DNA of 64,000 nucleotides, from positions 10,693,647 to 10,757,646 of the forward strand of contig CM045988.1 in assembly GCA_025175895.1 (NCBI GenBank), written 5' to 3'. The notes below the pieces were generated by a model that did not search any database, was not told where the DNA came from, and saw only the letters and a program-made list of their open reading frames with translations. Shown here in pieces: positions 44,221 to 55,696 of this stretch. Positions within the stretch are counted from its first letter, which is position 1. Every line of letters starts with the position of its first letter. A program made the position numbers and the translations under genes. The DNA is from Wurfbainia villosa (lineage: Eukaryota > Streptophyta > Magnoliopsida > Zingiberales > Zingiberaceae).

Positions 44221-45070
44221 ATCTCCCCCTTTTTGATTTATGGCAAACCCACATACAAAGTTAAGACAAAAATAAGTATGAGATTATGCATGAATGAGTA
44301 GGAGTATAAAAAATCCTTTTTCAAGTGCTCCCCCTTGAGGAATCCTCCCCCTTGACCGAGGGTGAGTACTTGAGAAAGGGTTTTAACTCTCCCCCTAGAT
44401 ATTTGCTACTAAGAAAAAGAATTAAGTAACCGAAATTACTTAATGTTGGCCATAGTGTTTAAAATAAGTTTTAAGTTAAGAAACCAAATGATTTCTTAAC
44501 CCTGGCCTTTTGGTTAAATAAGTTTTCAAAACTTAACGTTAACTTTTGGTTTAATTATGAAGTAAGAGTTAAGTTATAAAAAAAAATAAATTTTGACTCC
44601 TTAACTTTTATCCTTTTTCTCCTTTTTCTTCCCCTTTTGCCGTATATCGAAAAGAGTAAGGGGTGTGTGGAAAACAAGACAAATGTTAAATTTAAAGTCC
44701 AAGCATGTTCCACATATTTTTTTTTAAAAATAATATACTAAAAATAAGTTCATCTATAAAATGTTCGACTCATATTTGGCTTGATTGATATGAAGGATCA
44801 ACCAGTCCTGGTCAGAGTCGGTTAATATTAGTTGCATATTTATACTCCGAGGTTCATATTGACGCACTTGATCTACATCTTGGAACCTGGAGTAGGGTCC
44901 TAACATCTCACGCCCATCTACGTGGCTAAGTACACAAACACATTAGTCCTATGTGTTGTGAGATGTACTGGCTCCTTAAATCTATAGGTGCATGTTATCT
45001 AAGGTATGTCCTATGCTAGTTCCATAAAAATGAAAAATAAGAAATAGTAGTAAGAAAATATAGTTTGCAA
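44221..45070 (-). other. 3' non-coding region with PPT cluster, Sirevirus copy B
   Basis: Nearly base-for-base the same as 36749-37600, including four GGGGGAG-type tracts within the first 180 bp. Only a handful of substitutions separate the two copies. Confidence 0.7.
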
Positions 45071-45074
45071 GTTC

Positions 45075-46089
45075 TTATTCTATTACGCACATGCCCAATT
45101 TTCGTCTTAATAGACTAAATTCGGCTTCGGGTAGGGGTTTAGTAAATAGGTCTGCTAGGTTAGACTTCGATTCGACGTACTCGAGTTGTTGTATGGCCAC
45201 ATGTTCTCGAATGAAATGGTGTTTGACTTCTATATGTTTGGTCCTAGAGTGACATATTGGATTCTTCGTAAGATTAATTGAACTAATGTTATCTACGTGA
45301 AGTTTAGTATTCGTAAAGTCTAACTTAAAGTCGCGGAGGGTGTACTTCATCCAAAGAAGCTGAGTGACACACTCACCCATCGCGATGTATTCGGTGGTAG
45401 ACAAGGCAACACAATGTTGCTTCCCTCGCACCAACTCACTAGACTCGGCGAGTAGTTGACAACAACCACTCGTGCTCTTTCATCGAGTTTACTATAGGCA
45501 TAATCCGAATCGGAGTAGCCGATTAGTTCGAACTCGGTAGATCTAGGATACCAAATACCGACATTAAGTGTACCCTTTAGATATCTAAGGATACGCTTAA
45601 CTAGGGTTAGGTGAGACTCCTTGGCACAGGTTTGAAACCTGGTGCACATACTTACTGCAAATAAGATATCAGGTCGGCTTGCAGTTAAGTAAAGGAGACT
45701 CCCTATTACACTCCTATAGTATTTTAAGTCAATGGACTTACTTTCTAGGTCTTCTCCTATGTTAACATTAATCGCCATTGGGGTGTTTATTATCTTAGCG
45801 TCTTGCATTCCAAATCTTTTAATTAACTCCTTAGTGTATTTTTGTTGATATAGGTATATACCATCCTTAGTTTGTTTAATTTGTAGACCTAAAAAGAAAC
45901 TTAACTCGCCTACCAAGTTCATTTCAAACTCACTTTCCATGAGTGAAACGAACTCGTTTAGTAAGGCTGAGTTAGAGGTTCCAAAAATTATATCGTCTAC
46001 GTAAATTTGAGCTATGAATATTTCTTTACCTAAGGTTTTTACAAAGAGAGTTGGGTCAACTAAGCCTTGGTTAAACCCTTTTTACTTAA
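45075..46089 (-). pseudogene. pol: RT carboxy part and RNase H, Sirevirus copy B
   Basis: Same layout as copy A: YVDDI box near 46010, frame 45347-45940 with the thumb/connection and the RNase H start, a frameshift near 45430, then frame 45075-45434 with HCVALSTTEYIAMGECVTQLLWMKY…ADLFTKPLPEAEF, the intact RNase H end that copy A has lost. The two copies carry different indels here. Confidence 0.88.
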
Positions 46090-47372
46090 GATGGATTGAA
46101 AGTCTCTCGTACCAAGCTCGAGGAGCTTGTTTAAGTCCATAGAGAGCTTTCTTAAGTTTTAGAACATGGTCGGGTTTATCTAGATTTTCGAATCTGGGGT
46201 TGGCTAACATAAACTTCTTCTTTAATGTATCCATTTAGGAATGCCGACTTAACATCCATTTGAAACAGCTTAAATCCTCGATGTGCGGCATAAGCTAGCA
46301 ACATTCGAATGGATTCGAGTCTAGCTACTGGGGCATAGGTTTCGTCGTAATCTAAGCCTTCGACTTGGCTAAACCCTTTGGCGACTAACCTAGCCTTGTT
46401 TCTAACTACTTCACCTTTATCATCAAGCTTATTTCGAAACACCCACCTTGTTCCAATTATCGTTTTGTCTTTAGGTGGTGGTAATAACTCCCACACTTCA
46501 TTCCTAGTAAATTGGGCTAGCTCTTCTTGCATTGCAATAATCCAATCGGGATCAAGAAGAGCTTGTTCAATTGATTTGGGTTCTATCTTTGAAATTAAGG
46601 AAATTTGACTAAGGTTCCTATAGGATGCTCTAGTTCGAACTCCTAGATTAGGATCTCCTATCACTTGATCGATAGGGTGGTTAGTCTGGATCCTAGATTG
46701 GGTTGGGTTTGTGTCACCTAATGCTTGATCAATGGGGTGACTTGGTTGAACACTAGTTTGGTTGGAGTCATCTATCACTTGATCAATAGAGTGACTAGGT
46801 TGACCTAGGTTAGGATTAACACTAGACCTGATCTCCGGATCAAAGTTAGGTTTAGTATGAATCGGCTTGCTAATTGGGGTTGCCGGGGGTTTTGTAGGTT
46901 CATGTCCTTCATCAAATACGACATTGATAGTCTCCTCGACTCTAAGGGTGTCGTGGTTATATACTCTATAAGCTCTACTTGTAGTCGAGTATCCTAGAAA
47001 GATTCCGGTCGTGGTTTTGGATGTAAATTTCCCTAGGTAATCCTTAGTGTTTAGGATATGTACCTTACACCCAAATACCCTAAAGTACTTGATGTTAGGT
47101 ATTTTATCGTGATAAATCTCGTACGAGGTCTTAAGGTGCCTCTTTACCATAAGGATCCTATTTTGGACATAGCAAGCCGTGCTAACGGCTTCTGCCCAAA
47201 ACCTATCGGGTAGGTCGTATTCATTCAACATGGTCCTAGCGGCTTCTTGTAGAGTTCGGTTTTTCCGCTCCACTAGGCCATTTTGTTGAGGGGTCCTAGG
47301 GCAAGAGAATTCATGGTGGTATCCGTTTAGGTTCTGAAGTCGGTGAACCTTTGATTTTGAATTCACCACCAT
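46090..47372 (-). pseudogene. pol: Integrase carboxy half and RT amino part, Sirevirus copy B
   Basis: One frame (46176-47372, 398 codons) runs from TPQQNGLVERKNRTLQEA (catalytic Glu) through WAEAVSTACYVQNRI, VFGCKVHILN and GYSTTSRAYRVYNHDT to the repeat-bearing linker and RT up to FLNGYIKEEVYVSQP. A one-base change then shifts the frame at 46190, and the shared TAA stop follows at about 46085. This region is more complete than in copy A. Confidence 0.88.
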
Positions 47373-48120
47373 GATCGCTTCTAAGTCTTTTTAACCATTA
47401 AGGTCTTTTGATTCTCGATTAATTTGAATAGATTGATTAATTGATCTAGGGTATCATTTTTATGTTTGATGAACCTAACTTGAGTAAACACAGGTAGTCG
47501 TCAATTATGACTAAGCAATATTGACTTCTACTTGGCTCCATGTGAATCGAATAGATCCATATGCAGGAGCTCAAGTACACTTGAGGTTCGTTCATGGTTA
47601 GTTAACTTGTGTTGTGTCCTAGGTTGTTTTCCTTGTTGACAAGCATTACAGATTTTATTAACCAAGTTGTTGAGGTTGGGTAAGCCTCGACTAAGCCACT
47701 CGACTCATCTTGTGGGCGAGTCTTGGGTGCAGTGACCGAGTCGTCGGTGCCACAACCATGATTCCTCTTGTCATAAGACACTTAGTTGAGAGTTAGATTA
47801 AGTTAATTGTATAAATGTTGTTATTTCTAGTTCCTTTAAGAATTGTTTTAGAGGTTTCATTTGTATTAATTACGCATTCATTTTCTAGAAATATAACCTT
47901 ATAGTTATTATCACACAATTGGCTTACACTAAGTAAGTTATATTCAAAATTCTCTACAAGTAATACATTTTTAATAACAAAATTGAGTTAAGCTCAATAT
48001 CAGATCCGATGATTTTGAGCTTGCCGTTATTCCCAAAGGCTACCGATCCTTGTTGTTTGAATCGAAGCTGCGAATTTGAGTTGATCCCTGGTATGTCGGA
48101 GCAAGCACATCCATTGATCC
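47373..48120 (-). pseudogene. pol: Protease and integrase amino half, Sirevirus copy B
   Basis: Aligns with copy A 39900-40686 but carries many short deletions, for example around 47400, 47480, 47700, 47760 and 48065-48110. No long frame survives. The zinc-binding and first-Asp regions can be followed only in pieces. Confidence 0.8.
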
Positions 48121-48686
48121 TACACACAAGGTGGTTGGATTGGATGTTAGATTTTTGTTAAGAAAATTTGTTGTAAGTTGTTAACCTAGGTCATCTCACA
48201 GTCTATATGATCAAGCATGTTATACTTATGTGTTTTTTTTTAGATGACTTCCAATTAAGTTGATTAAGTGGATTTAGGTTCAAGTAATTTTATGTTAGAT
48301 TTGGATTTAACCCTAGGCTTGTCATGTTTACCTTTTCAAGATCATGGCTTCTAGGTCATGGCGAGGCACAGGGGCCTTCTTTTATCGGATCATCGACCAC
48401 TTCCTTAGACAAAGCCATTTTCAAGAAAATGATGACTTGACTCACCTAAAATTATTTCCTCGTCTAACTAGTTATTTTTGAAAAGAGGCTCCCCGAGGCT
48501 CAATCTTTTCGAAGAATTTTAGTTGGTTATGTTTTTGAAAAGAGGCTCCCCGGGGCTCAATCTTTTCGAAGTTGATTATGTTCATGTTCTAAGTGAGTTC
48601 ACAAGTTTTAAAGTACAAACTTTCTAAGTTAAAGCATGCAATTTCTAAGTTAAAGCACAAACATTCTAAGTTAAAACATGTAATTT

Positions 48687-50311
48687 CTAAGTTAAAGCAC
48701 AAACATGTTTTGTACTGGCTCCCCCTAGACCGTTGAATCGGTTCGGTCTATCCACATAGTGGATTTGGTCCTTGGGAACCCAGTACGGGTTGAATCCTAG
48801 AGTTGAAATCAAAAAGTTCTTAGGGACCCATGCTTGGACATGTTTCTTATGTCGACTTACAATTGACATATCGACCTATTAGTCGTGTTTGAGTTAAACC
48901 CTAGTCGACCTTGTTGTACACGGCCCTTTGAGATCCAAGTAGGAGGTCAAGTCCTTTGGATCCCAGTGAACCTTTCCAAGCGTGTTCCTAAGATCTTGAC
49001 TTGACTTTTCAAGAGAGAGTTCTCAACCGAGCTTTTTCAACCCGAGTTGAGTCCTTCTCTTGAACTCGACTAGTCGAAGAGGTTAGGGAGACCTCGTGTT
49101 TGAGGAGTTTAACCTCCTCAACAAGGGTCTCGACCTTGGACTCGGACTTAGCTAACTTCCTAGACAAAAACCTAACCATATTATGTAAAGTATTAAATAA
49201 AGCTCGACTCACCTTAAGGGTATCTTTTGAACCGGATGCATATCCGTGGCTTGACTTGAAGGTAACCGTAGTCAGTGAGTTATCCTCGAGTTGACTCAAG
49301 TCGGGTTCGGTCTCGTGTCGACTCAATTGATTTCGCCATGAAGACGTGGTCTTCGTCTTCTTGGATAGCGCTTCTTCCCATGTCGCGTTGAGGGCCTTCT
49401 TATGCTTAGGTGCTTGGTGGTTGAGCTTGGGGCACTCGGACTTGATATGTCCAAACCTGTTGCACTCATAACACCTAATGTTAGAACTTTTAGGCTTACC
49501 TTGGTTGGGTCGAGTCGTGGTTCGCTTTCGTCCCTTGGCTATCCTTCGAGCTAGGTTCAATTGTTCGTGATCGACTCCGGTCAACTTCTTCTTCTGGACT
49601 CGTCTTCCTCCTCGGTTGGTGGTGGCTTGCTTGCGATTTTCTTCTTCTTTGAACACCGCAAACAAGGCTATACCCCTCTCGGGTTCGAGTTGGATTGTTC
49701 ATGTAATTGAAATCGGAAAGAGTTCATCTAACCTAATTTTAGAAAGATCCTTGGAGACCTTATAGGCATCAACCATGGATGCCCATAAGGTAGTCCTCGG
49801 AAAAGAGTTTAGGACATACCTTATAAGGTCGCGGTTTTCGACCTTTTGCCCGATTGCGTGTAGGTTGTTGACTATGTCTTGGACACGAGCGTGGAGTTGC
49901 GTCGCGGACTCGTGTTCCTGCATTTTTAGTGTGTACAATTTATTGAATAACAAATCACGTTTGCAAACCTTAGCTTGATCCGATCCTTCGTGTAACTCGA
50001 TTAGCTTTGTCAAAAGATCCTTTGCGCTTATGAAGGGCGTAGCGATTTAGCTCTTCCTTGGATAGGCCGCATTGAAGGATTTGTGTTGCCTTGGCGTCGG
50101 CTTCGACTTGTCGTTTTGTCGCAATGGTCCATTGATCATAATCCAAGGAGTCACCCACTTCATTAGTCGGAAGTGTGAAACCCATTTGGATTATGATCCA
50201 CATCTCGATTTGGGTTTTGAGAAAGCATTCCATCCGACCCTTCCAATAACGGAAGTCATCTCCGTTGTAAAACGGAGGTCGGATGGTGCTAAAACCCTCG
50301 AGATGGGCCAT
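48687..50311 (-). pseudogene. gag: gag of Sirevirus copy B, frameshifted
   Basis: Same Gag as copy A, starting at the ATG at 50311 (MAHLEGFSTIRPPFYNG), broken into pieces 49970-50326, 49699-50013, 49009-49665 and 48687-48869 by small indels near 50035, 49715, 49570, 49320-49270 and 48880. The zinc knuckle (CYECNRFGHIKSEC, about 49440) is intact here. The 48120-48686 spacer matches the candidate intron of copy A. Confidence 0.85.
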
Positions 50312-50515
50312 TAGAACAAAAGACAAAAGAAGACGAAGGAAAAACTAGCAACGACAAAAAACACACAAAAAGTACCAAGACTCGCGTCTTGGATTAGTAG
50401 TGCGGGAGTAGATTTAACAAAGCGAAAAAAAATCTAAAATAAACAGAAATAAAAGAAAAATAAATCTGTGAAAAATGGCTAGATTGGTGGTTTCACCAAA
50501 TCTTAGCAACCCCCG

Positions 50516-50527
50516 GCTCTGATACCA
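50516..50527 (-). other. Primer binding site of Sirevirus copy B
   Basis: Minus strand TGGTATCAGAGC, exact initiator-Met tRNA complement, two bases after the LTR. Confidence 0.9.
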
Positions 50528-50529
50528 AT

Positions 50530-51658
50530 TGTTGGATCGATGCGGTTCGCTAGAGGGGGGGGGTGAATAGCGAAAAACCTTTACTCTTTCTTTCGTTCGT
50601 TAAAACTCGAGAGATAATTAATTAATTACAGCGGAAATGTAAAGTAAATAAAGACAATGAAGTTTTACTTGGTTCGTAGCCTTCGGCTACTACTCCAAGG
50701 CCCTAGTGGTCCTTGACCACGTACGGAGGGCAAAAGCACTAAAGGAACTCCTCCTCGTTGGAGGTAGGAGTTAATCGATACAGAAGGAACAAAAACTTGA
50801 GATAGAGGACCTCCCCTCTCTCGTATCATGATAAAAGCTCGAAATGTAAATGAACAGCTGATAACAAAATACTAATAACGACTTACAAAAATAATAAGGA
50901 AAGTTAAACCTAGACGTCGGAATGGAAGGACTTCATTGTCGAGGAGAGTTGCAGCGTAGCAGGAGGCTTTTGAGCACTTAGAAAGTTATATGAAACCCTA
51001 GGTTTGGCCCTCCTTTTATAGCCTTTGAGCCCCTTTTCGAGAGGAACCCTAGCCAATCAAATTTGAGCACATCTTCCCTTGAAATTTGGTGATAATCCTT
51101 AACTCCTCGAATCTGATCATTGACCATCGATGATCGATGATGGCCATCATCGATCGGCCGATGGCGACATCGATCCGACCTTTGGCAATCAGTTTGATGG
51201 CGATGAGTTCTCAAGTGGCGATCGAGTTCTCCAAGCTGGCAGTCGACTGATGCTAGATGTAGGGCAAAGTTAGCTCAAAGAAAACATTATTTTGATGGCC
51301 TCCGACCATCCGATCTCGACCTAGACCATCTATGGGATGTCTTTGGTCGGATCTACGCTTAAGATCATCCCCGTAAAGAGGATACGACCTCACTTACACT
51401 CACACACACGAGCTTACCTCGATACTTACGTGTCGCTTTTGCTTCCGGCCTTCCACTCGATTCCTTCGGCTCCCTCCGAAGTAACTCGAGTATCGCCCGA
51501 CCACCGCGGCTTCCTCCGGGTGTCGCTAGCCTTCAGCTCCATCATTGAGACTTTTCTGCACACTTGATTTAGCTCGTGAGATAACAATATAAGCTTGACT
51601 TTGTATCGTTTGTTATAATCAAAACATAGGTTTGACTTAGGTGCCCACTGCACCAACA
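50530..51658 (-). repeat. Outer 5' LTR of the Sirevirus tandem
   Basis: 1,129 bp, closely matching 43121-44220, with TATAAAAGG at 51012-51020. Around 51126-51235 it has GATCGATGG-type words where the relative at 58420-58530 has CAGTCGACTG. One intact palindrome remains at 51241. Confidence 0.88.
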
Positions 51659-53257
51659 ATGTGTTTTTAGCTTATATCATATTCCATGACATCATGATCA
51701 TTGGCCATGATTAATTATTTCTATCATTTATGCCATGATCATTCATTCATTTAAGTTAATGAAAATTGATTTAAGGACAATGACATGACTTGAAGTCCCA
51801 TTTATAAGTGAATCAAGTAGTGTTGCCTTAGAAAATGCATGAGACTTTAGTTCAAGATGAACCAAAACCACATCTCACATTAAATTGACATGTACGTGTA
51901 TTTATACACCCTAGATACATGCGAGATGCTAGGATATGAGTTAAGTTCAAGGTGCACAGTTTATGCATCTAGATGAACTAAAACTCATCTTTAACTAAGG
52001 GTGGATCATTGGGAAAGCTTGTGTATAAGTCATGTACATTGAGCAAAAGGAATATGATCCAAATAAGGTTTTAAAAACATTTTAAAATCCTTTTAGAAAA
52101 CCTTGGTGAAGACTATCTTTTGATAGCAATCACCATTGATGAAATTGATACAAAGTAGGGCCAAAACATTGAAAATTTCAATGGTTTTGGACTTTGGGTC
52201 AATTTCACTATTTTATAGGTAAATTATTTTTCCAATATTTTTCACCCTTTGTATTGTTTATAAGTATTATACATATGAAATTTCATGATTTTTTAAGCTA
52301 TGTATAATTACTTATAATTTTTCAAACTCTGATTCTGATAATTGAAAGGATGAGTTTTTAGTTATCAGTCGACTGATGGGGTGGTAGCGCCACAGCAGAA
52401 TCGCCTGTGGAAACTCGCCGCATCGCTCTGGCAGACTTGTTCGCGAGAACTATCCTGGCGGAAACCACCCGCGTAAATCGCCTGGCGAAGCGCCTTAGCG
52501 AACTTCGCCTAAGCGCGATTATCGATCGATTCGCTACTTGGTGCGATCGCAGTGCCGATCAAGCGATGGGCAATTGATCTTTAGAAAAACATGGTTATTT
52601 TGCCCAATTTCAGCCATGGGTAAAGATCCCTAACAACTCATAACCCTAGGATTTGCTTTTGGAAGCATTATAAAGGGTGAAAATCCATTGGATATGGATT
52701 AGGAGAGGTGTTAGGATGATGTATCAAATTTAAGGTGTGGAGAGTTCGTGTTTGAACTTTGAACCTTATTTTTGATGGTTTAGAGTTGCTATTGGCTTAG
52801 GGACTTCCCAAGGACATTGTTGGTACAATGGTCAAGGGGAAGCAAGCCTTTAGGGGGAGGTATCCATGATGTGATGATGGATGGTATTTTTCCTCATGAG
52901 GAGGAAAATAGAATTTTGAGATACCCAATTTGGAAATTGGGAGAGTGTATAGGATTGCCTCTCTTGAGTGATATGGAACTTATCACTAGGAAGATGGTTG
53001 GCATCCTAGGTATGTTAGGACCAAGAGGGAGATTGTAAGATCTCATTGGGACATAAGACATTGACCTCCTTGGAGAAAACCTTTTTGATGTTAGTTAAAA
53101 AGGGGGAGAATGTTTTGGGAGAGAATATTATGGAGAGTGTTATCAATTGTCACTTCGGAGAATTGGGGAGAATGTTTGGGATTACCAATTTGGGATAATT
53201 GGTAAGAAAATTTGAGTTAGTGTTCTAACTCAAAGGTATGTGTTTTTGTCAACCATC
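51659..53257 (+). other. Non-coding module of TR-GAG-3
   Basis: No domain. It starts with the AT-rich TCATGA stretch (51670-51770), is unusually GC-rich at 52370-52570 with CAGTCGACTG at 52366, then has the conserved 3' block with purine tracts near 52850, 53025 and 53100. A 73-codon frame at 52817 resembles one in TR-GAG-1 at 5196, but the third relative (63700-63960) does not keep it open. Confidence 0.6.
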
Positions 53258-53271
53258 AAAAAGGGGAAGAT

Positions 53272-54798
53272 TGTTGGTGCAATCAGCCCAAGTCACGATT
53301 GTTCAGACTCGAGTTTGACTCGAGTGATGTTTTGATGTTTGACATGGAAGTTTGACTTTGATGTCTGATAATGTTTTGGGGAGATTGTTGATATAATCGA
53401 CCTGGATTATGATTAACCAGACTCGAGTTTGACTCGAGGGGTTTTTGATGGTTGATTGGAGTTGACCATGTCATGGAAAGTCCAAGTCTTGAGTACTTGG
53501 CATGTAAAGTCCAAGCATGGGTCTTGGCAAGGTAAAGTCCAAGCATGGGTCTTGGCATGGAAAGTCCAACATGGGTTTGCAAGGAAAAGTCCAAGCTTGA
53601 GTCTTGGCATTTGAGAAGTCCAAAGGGTTTGATATTGGCGACGTAAAGTCCAAGCGGAAGTCTTGGCAGAATAAGTCCAATGGTTGGCGGCGTAAAGTCC
53701 AAGCGAAGTCTTGGCAGCGTAAGTACAATGTTCCTTGGCGGTGTAGACACCGTTAGCATGACATAGCCGATGGAAGCACCTAAAGGCTAGCGTATGGGTG
53801 AACAAGTCATGGATGACTTGGAGGGATCCGATAGGCGCGAGGCTAATGGAGGTGGCTAGAAGGCTTAGGTCTAGGCTACGGGTGGTCTAGCAAGTATAGG
53901 GGCACCATACTTGGGTTAAAACTCATGTTTGATGTTAAACCCTCATGTTTGAGGTGTGTCAGTCGACTGGTGCCATGTGGCAGTCGACTGGTGTCATGTG
54001 GCAGTCGACAAGGGTTTGACTATGGGAAGTGTCCCAGCAGTCGACTGCCAGAGGAGCGCAATTGACTGCTGGCTTGAGCTGTCGACTAATCGTGTGATCA
54101 GTCGACTGGTGCTCGAGAATTTGGGCACAAAATGGAGTCGAGACTCGACTACGGGGGAAGAAGTCGAGTGAAGGCTCCATCAGTCGACTGATGATGGATC
54201 TGTTGGATTTTTCCAGTGTGGATCTAGCCATTGTCTCACGACAACAGTGGCATCAGTCGACTAATGGTCCCGAGCAGTCGACTAATCGGCGATTTCTAGC
54301 CCAAGCAGCAGCTTTAAAGGGAGCTTATGGAGGAGGAAATCATCAGCGTTTCTTGAGGTGTTTTTGGGCGATTTGCTGCTGCAAATCAGGGTCTCCAAGT
54401 GCAATTCAAGCAACCACAAAGCAACCAATCCAAGAGCAATTATAAAGTGTTGTTTTCTTTACTTGTTGTGTATTTCATTTGTATATTGCTTGTATTTATC
54501 TCTTACTATTGTAAGATCACTTGTACAAGGTTTCTCCTCCTCCGACTTATGTCGAGAAGGAGTGTTTATTAGTGGTGTGTTTGTGGCATTGCTAGAGATC
54601 TTTAGAGCTCGATCCGTGGTGTAGGAACCGTTCGGTTCCGAACCACATTGCATAGTTGTGTTTGTGTGTTTGCATATTGTTATTGCTTTATTTCAGCTGC
54701 GCACTAATGAGATTTGTAGATAAGCAAACGCGAATGAATTCCATCATACGAGCACGACGCTATTCACCCCACTTCTAGTTGTCAACGTTTCTTCTACA
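53272..54798 (+). repeat. 3' LTR of TR-GAG-3
   Basis: Starts TGTTGGTGCAAT after the PPT and ends CTTCTACA. Contains a GTCCAAG minisatellite (53480-53735) and five or more CAGTCGACTG palindromes between 53958 and 54190. The terminal part after TATTCACCCC is diverged from other family members. Confidence 0.8.
53480..53735 (+). repeat. GTCCAAG hairpin minisatellite of TR-GAG-3
   Basis: About nine to ten monomers of 23-30 bp, same type as at 712-1005, in a different number and order. Confidence 0.85.
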
Positions 54799-55052
54799 AG
54801 GAGTTCTACGGTTAGACCCATGATTATTTTCAGGAGGAGGCTGTCTACTGCCAAGAGGTATGACAGTTGCTGCATGATACATGCTCACAGTGGGCTAGGG
54901 AGGAGGATCACAGAGTCGACGCAGTGTCCACTAATTCTCAGGTTGACCACATGTACATTTGACACTAGCTGTTGAGCACCCGATTCTCCCATGTGCCCGA
55001 CATGTCGAGACTGCCAGATTTCCCACCTCGACTGGCATACTAGAGGTACAGT
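54799..55052 (+). other. Unassigned 254-bp stretch, probably Athila B interior
   Basis: Sits between the TR-GAG-3 LTR and the TRIM. It contains no frame or motif I recognise. By position it should belong to the 3' interior of the Athila-type element B that continues at 55692. Confidence 0.35.
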
Positions 55053-55691
55053 TGTTGGGAGTATTGAGGATACAATAAAAGTCTCACATTGGTAAGACAT
55101 GGAAAAGATCATGTGCTTATAAGATGAAAAGATATCTCCATTGGCATGAGGCCTTTTGGGTAAAGCCTAAAAATAAAATCATGAGGGCTTAGGCCCAACG
55201 TGGACAATATTATGTCATTGTAGAGATATGTGAATCTTATAGGCACTAACAATTGGTATCAGAGCCATGGTCCATGTCTAGCCATGCACCTCGAATGAAG
55301 GAAGTGGGGCTCCCATGTCCGGATCTAGTGAACCAGACACCTAGCATGAAGTTCAGCTAGGATGAAGGACCGGACAACTGGCAAGAAGTCCTGATGGGTT
55401 AAGGATAGGACATCAGGCAGAGGAAGTCATTTGAGGATAGCTAGGCTTGAGGAGGGCTCAATGTGATCTTTCATTTAAGGAGGGGGGGGGGGTTGTTGGG
55501 AGTATTGAGGATACAATCAAAGTCCCACATTGGTAACATATGGAAAAGATCATATACTTATAAGATTAAAAGATATCTCCATTGGCATGAGGCCTTTTGG
55601 GTAAAGACCAAAAATAAAACCATGAGTGCTTATCCCAAAGTGGACAATATAATATCATTGTGGAGATATGTGAATCTTATAGGCACTAACA
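55053..55691 (+). mobile_element. TRIM (miniature LTR retrotransposon), complete
   Basis: 639 bp. LTRs 55053-55251 (199 bp) and 55494-55691 (198 bp) both start TGTTGGGAGTATTGAGG and end CACTAACA. Flanks ACAGT (55048-55052) and ACGGT (55692-55696) form a TSD with one transition. PBS TGGTATCAGAGC is at 55254-55265, and a G-rich PPT (AAGGAGGGGGGGGGG) is at 55478-55493. The 242-bp interior has no coding capacity. The size and parts are those of TRIM elements, which depend on other elements' enzymes. Confidence 0.92.
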
Positions 55692-55696
55692 ACGGT

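Larger units (their letters stand above)
36728..51658 (-). mobile_element. Tandem Sirevirus-type Ty1/copia: LTR-internal-LTR-internal
   Basis: Minus-strand order: LTR 50530-51658, internal copy B 44221-50529, LTR 43121-44220, internal copy A 36749-43120, and a 20-bp LTR tip (36728-36748) where the third LTR is cut off. A and B are nearly identical over 6.3 kb, sharing even the same RT stop codon. Such LTR-sharing dimers arise by unequal recombination between LTRs. The Gag layout, initiator-Met PBS and multiple purine tracts near the PPT point to the Sirevirus lineage. No env-like frame is visible. Confidence 0.85.
51659..54798 (+). mobile_element. TR-GAG-3: 3' half of a gag-only element
   Basis: Follows directly after the Sirevirus LTR. 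51659-53257 matches the 3' non-coding module of TR-GAG-1; a PPT (53258-53271) and a 3' LTR (53272-54798) follow. The 5' LTR and gag are missing, presumably removed with the left flank of the Sirevirus tandem. Confidence 0.78.

Noticed and set aside
55053..55691. Cassandra-type TRIM carrying a 5S rRNA promoter
   Set aside because: The 199-bp LTRs lack any 5S rRNA-like box, so it is a TRIM of another family.
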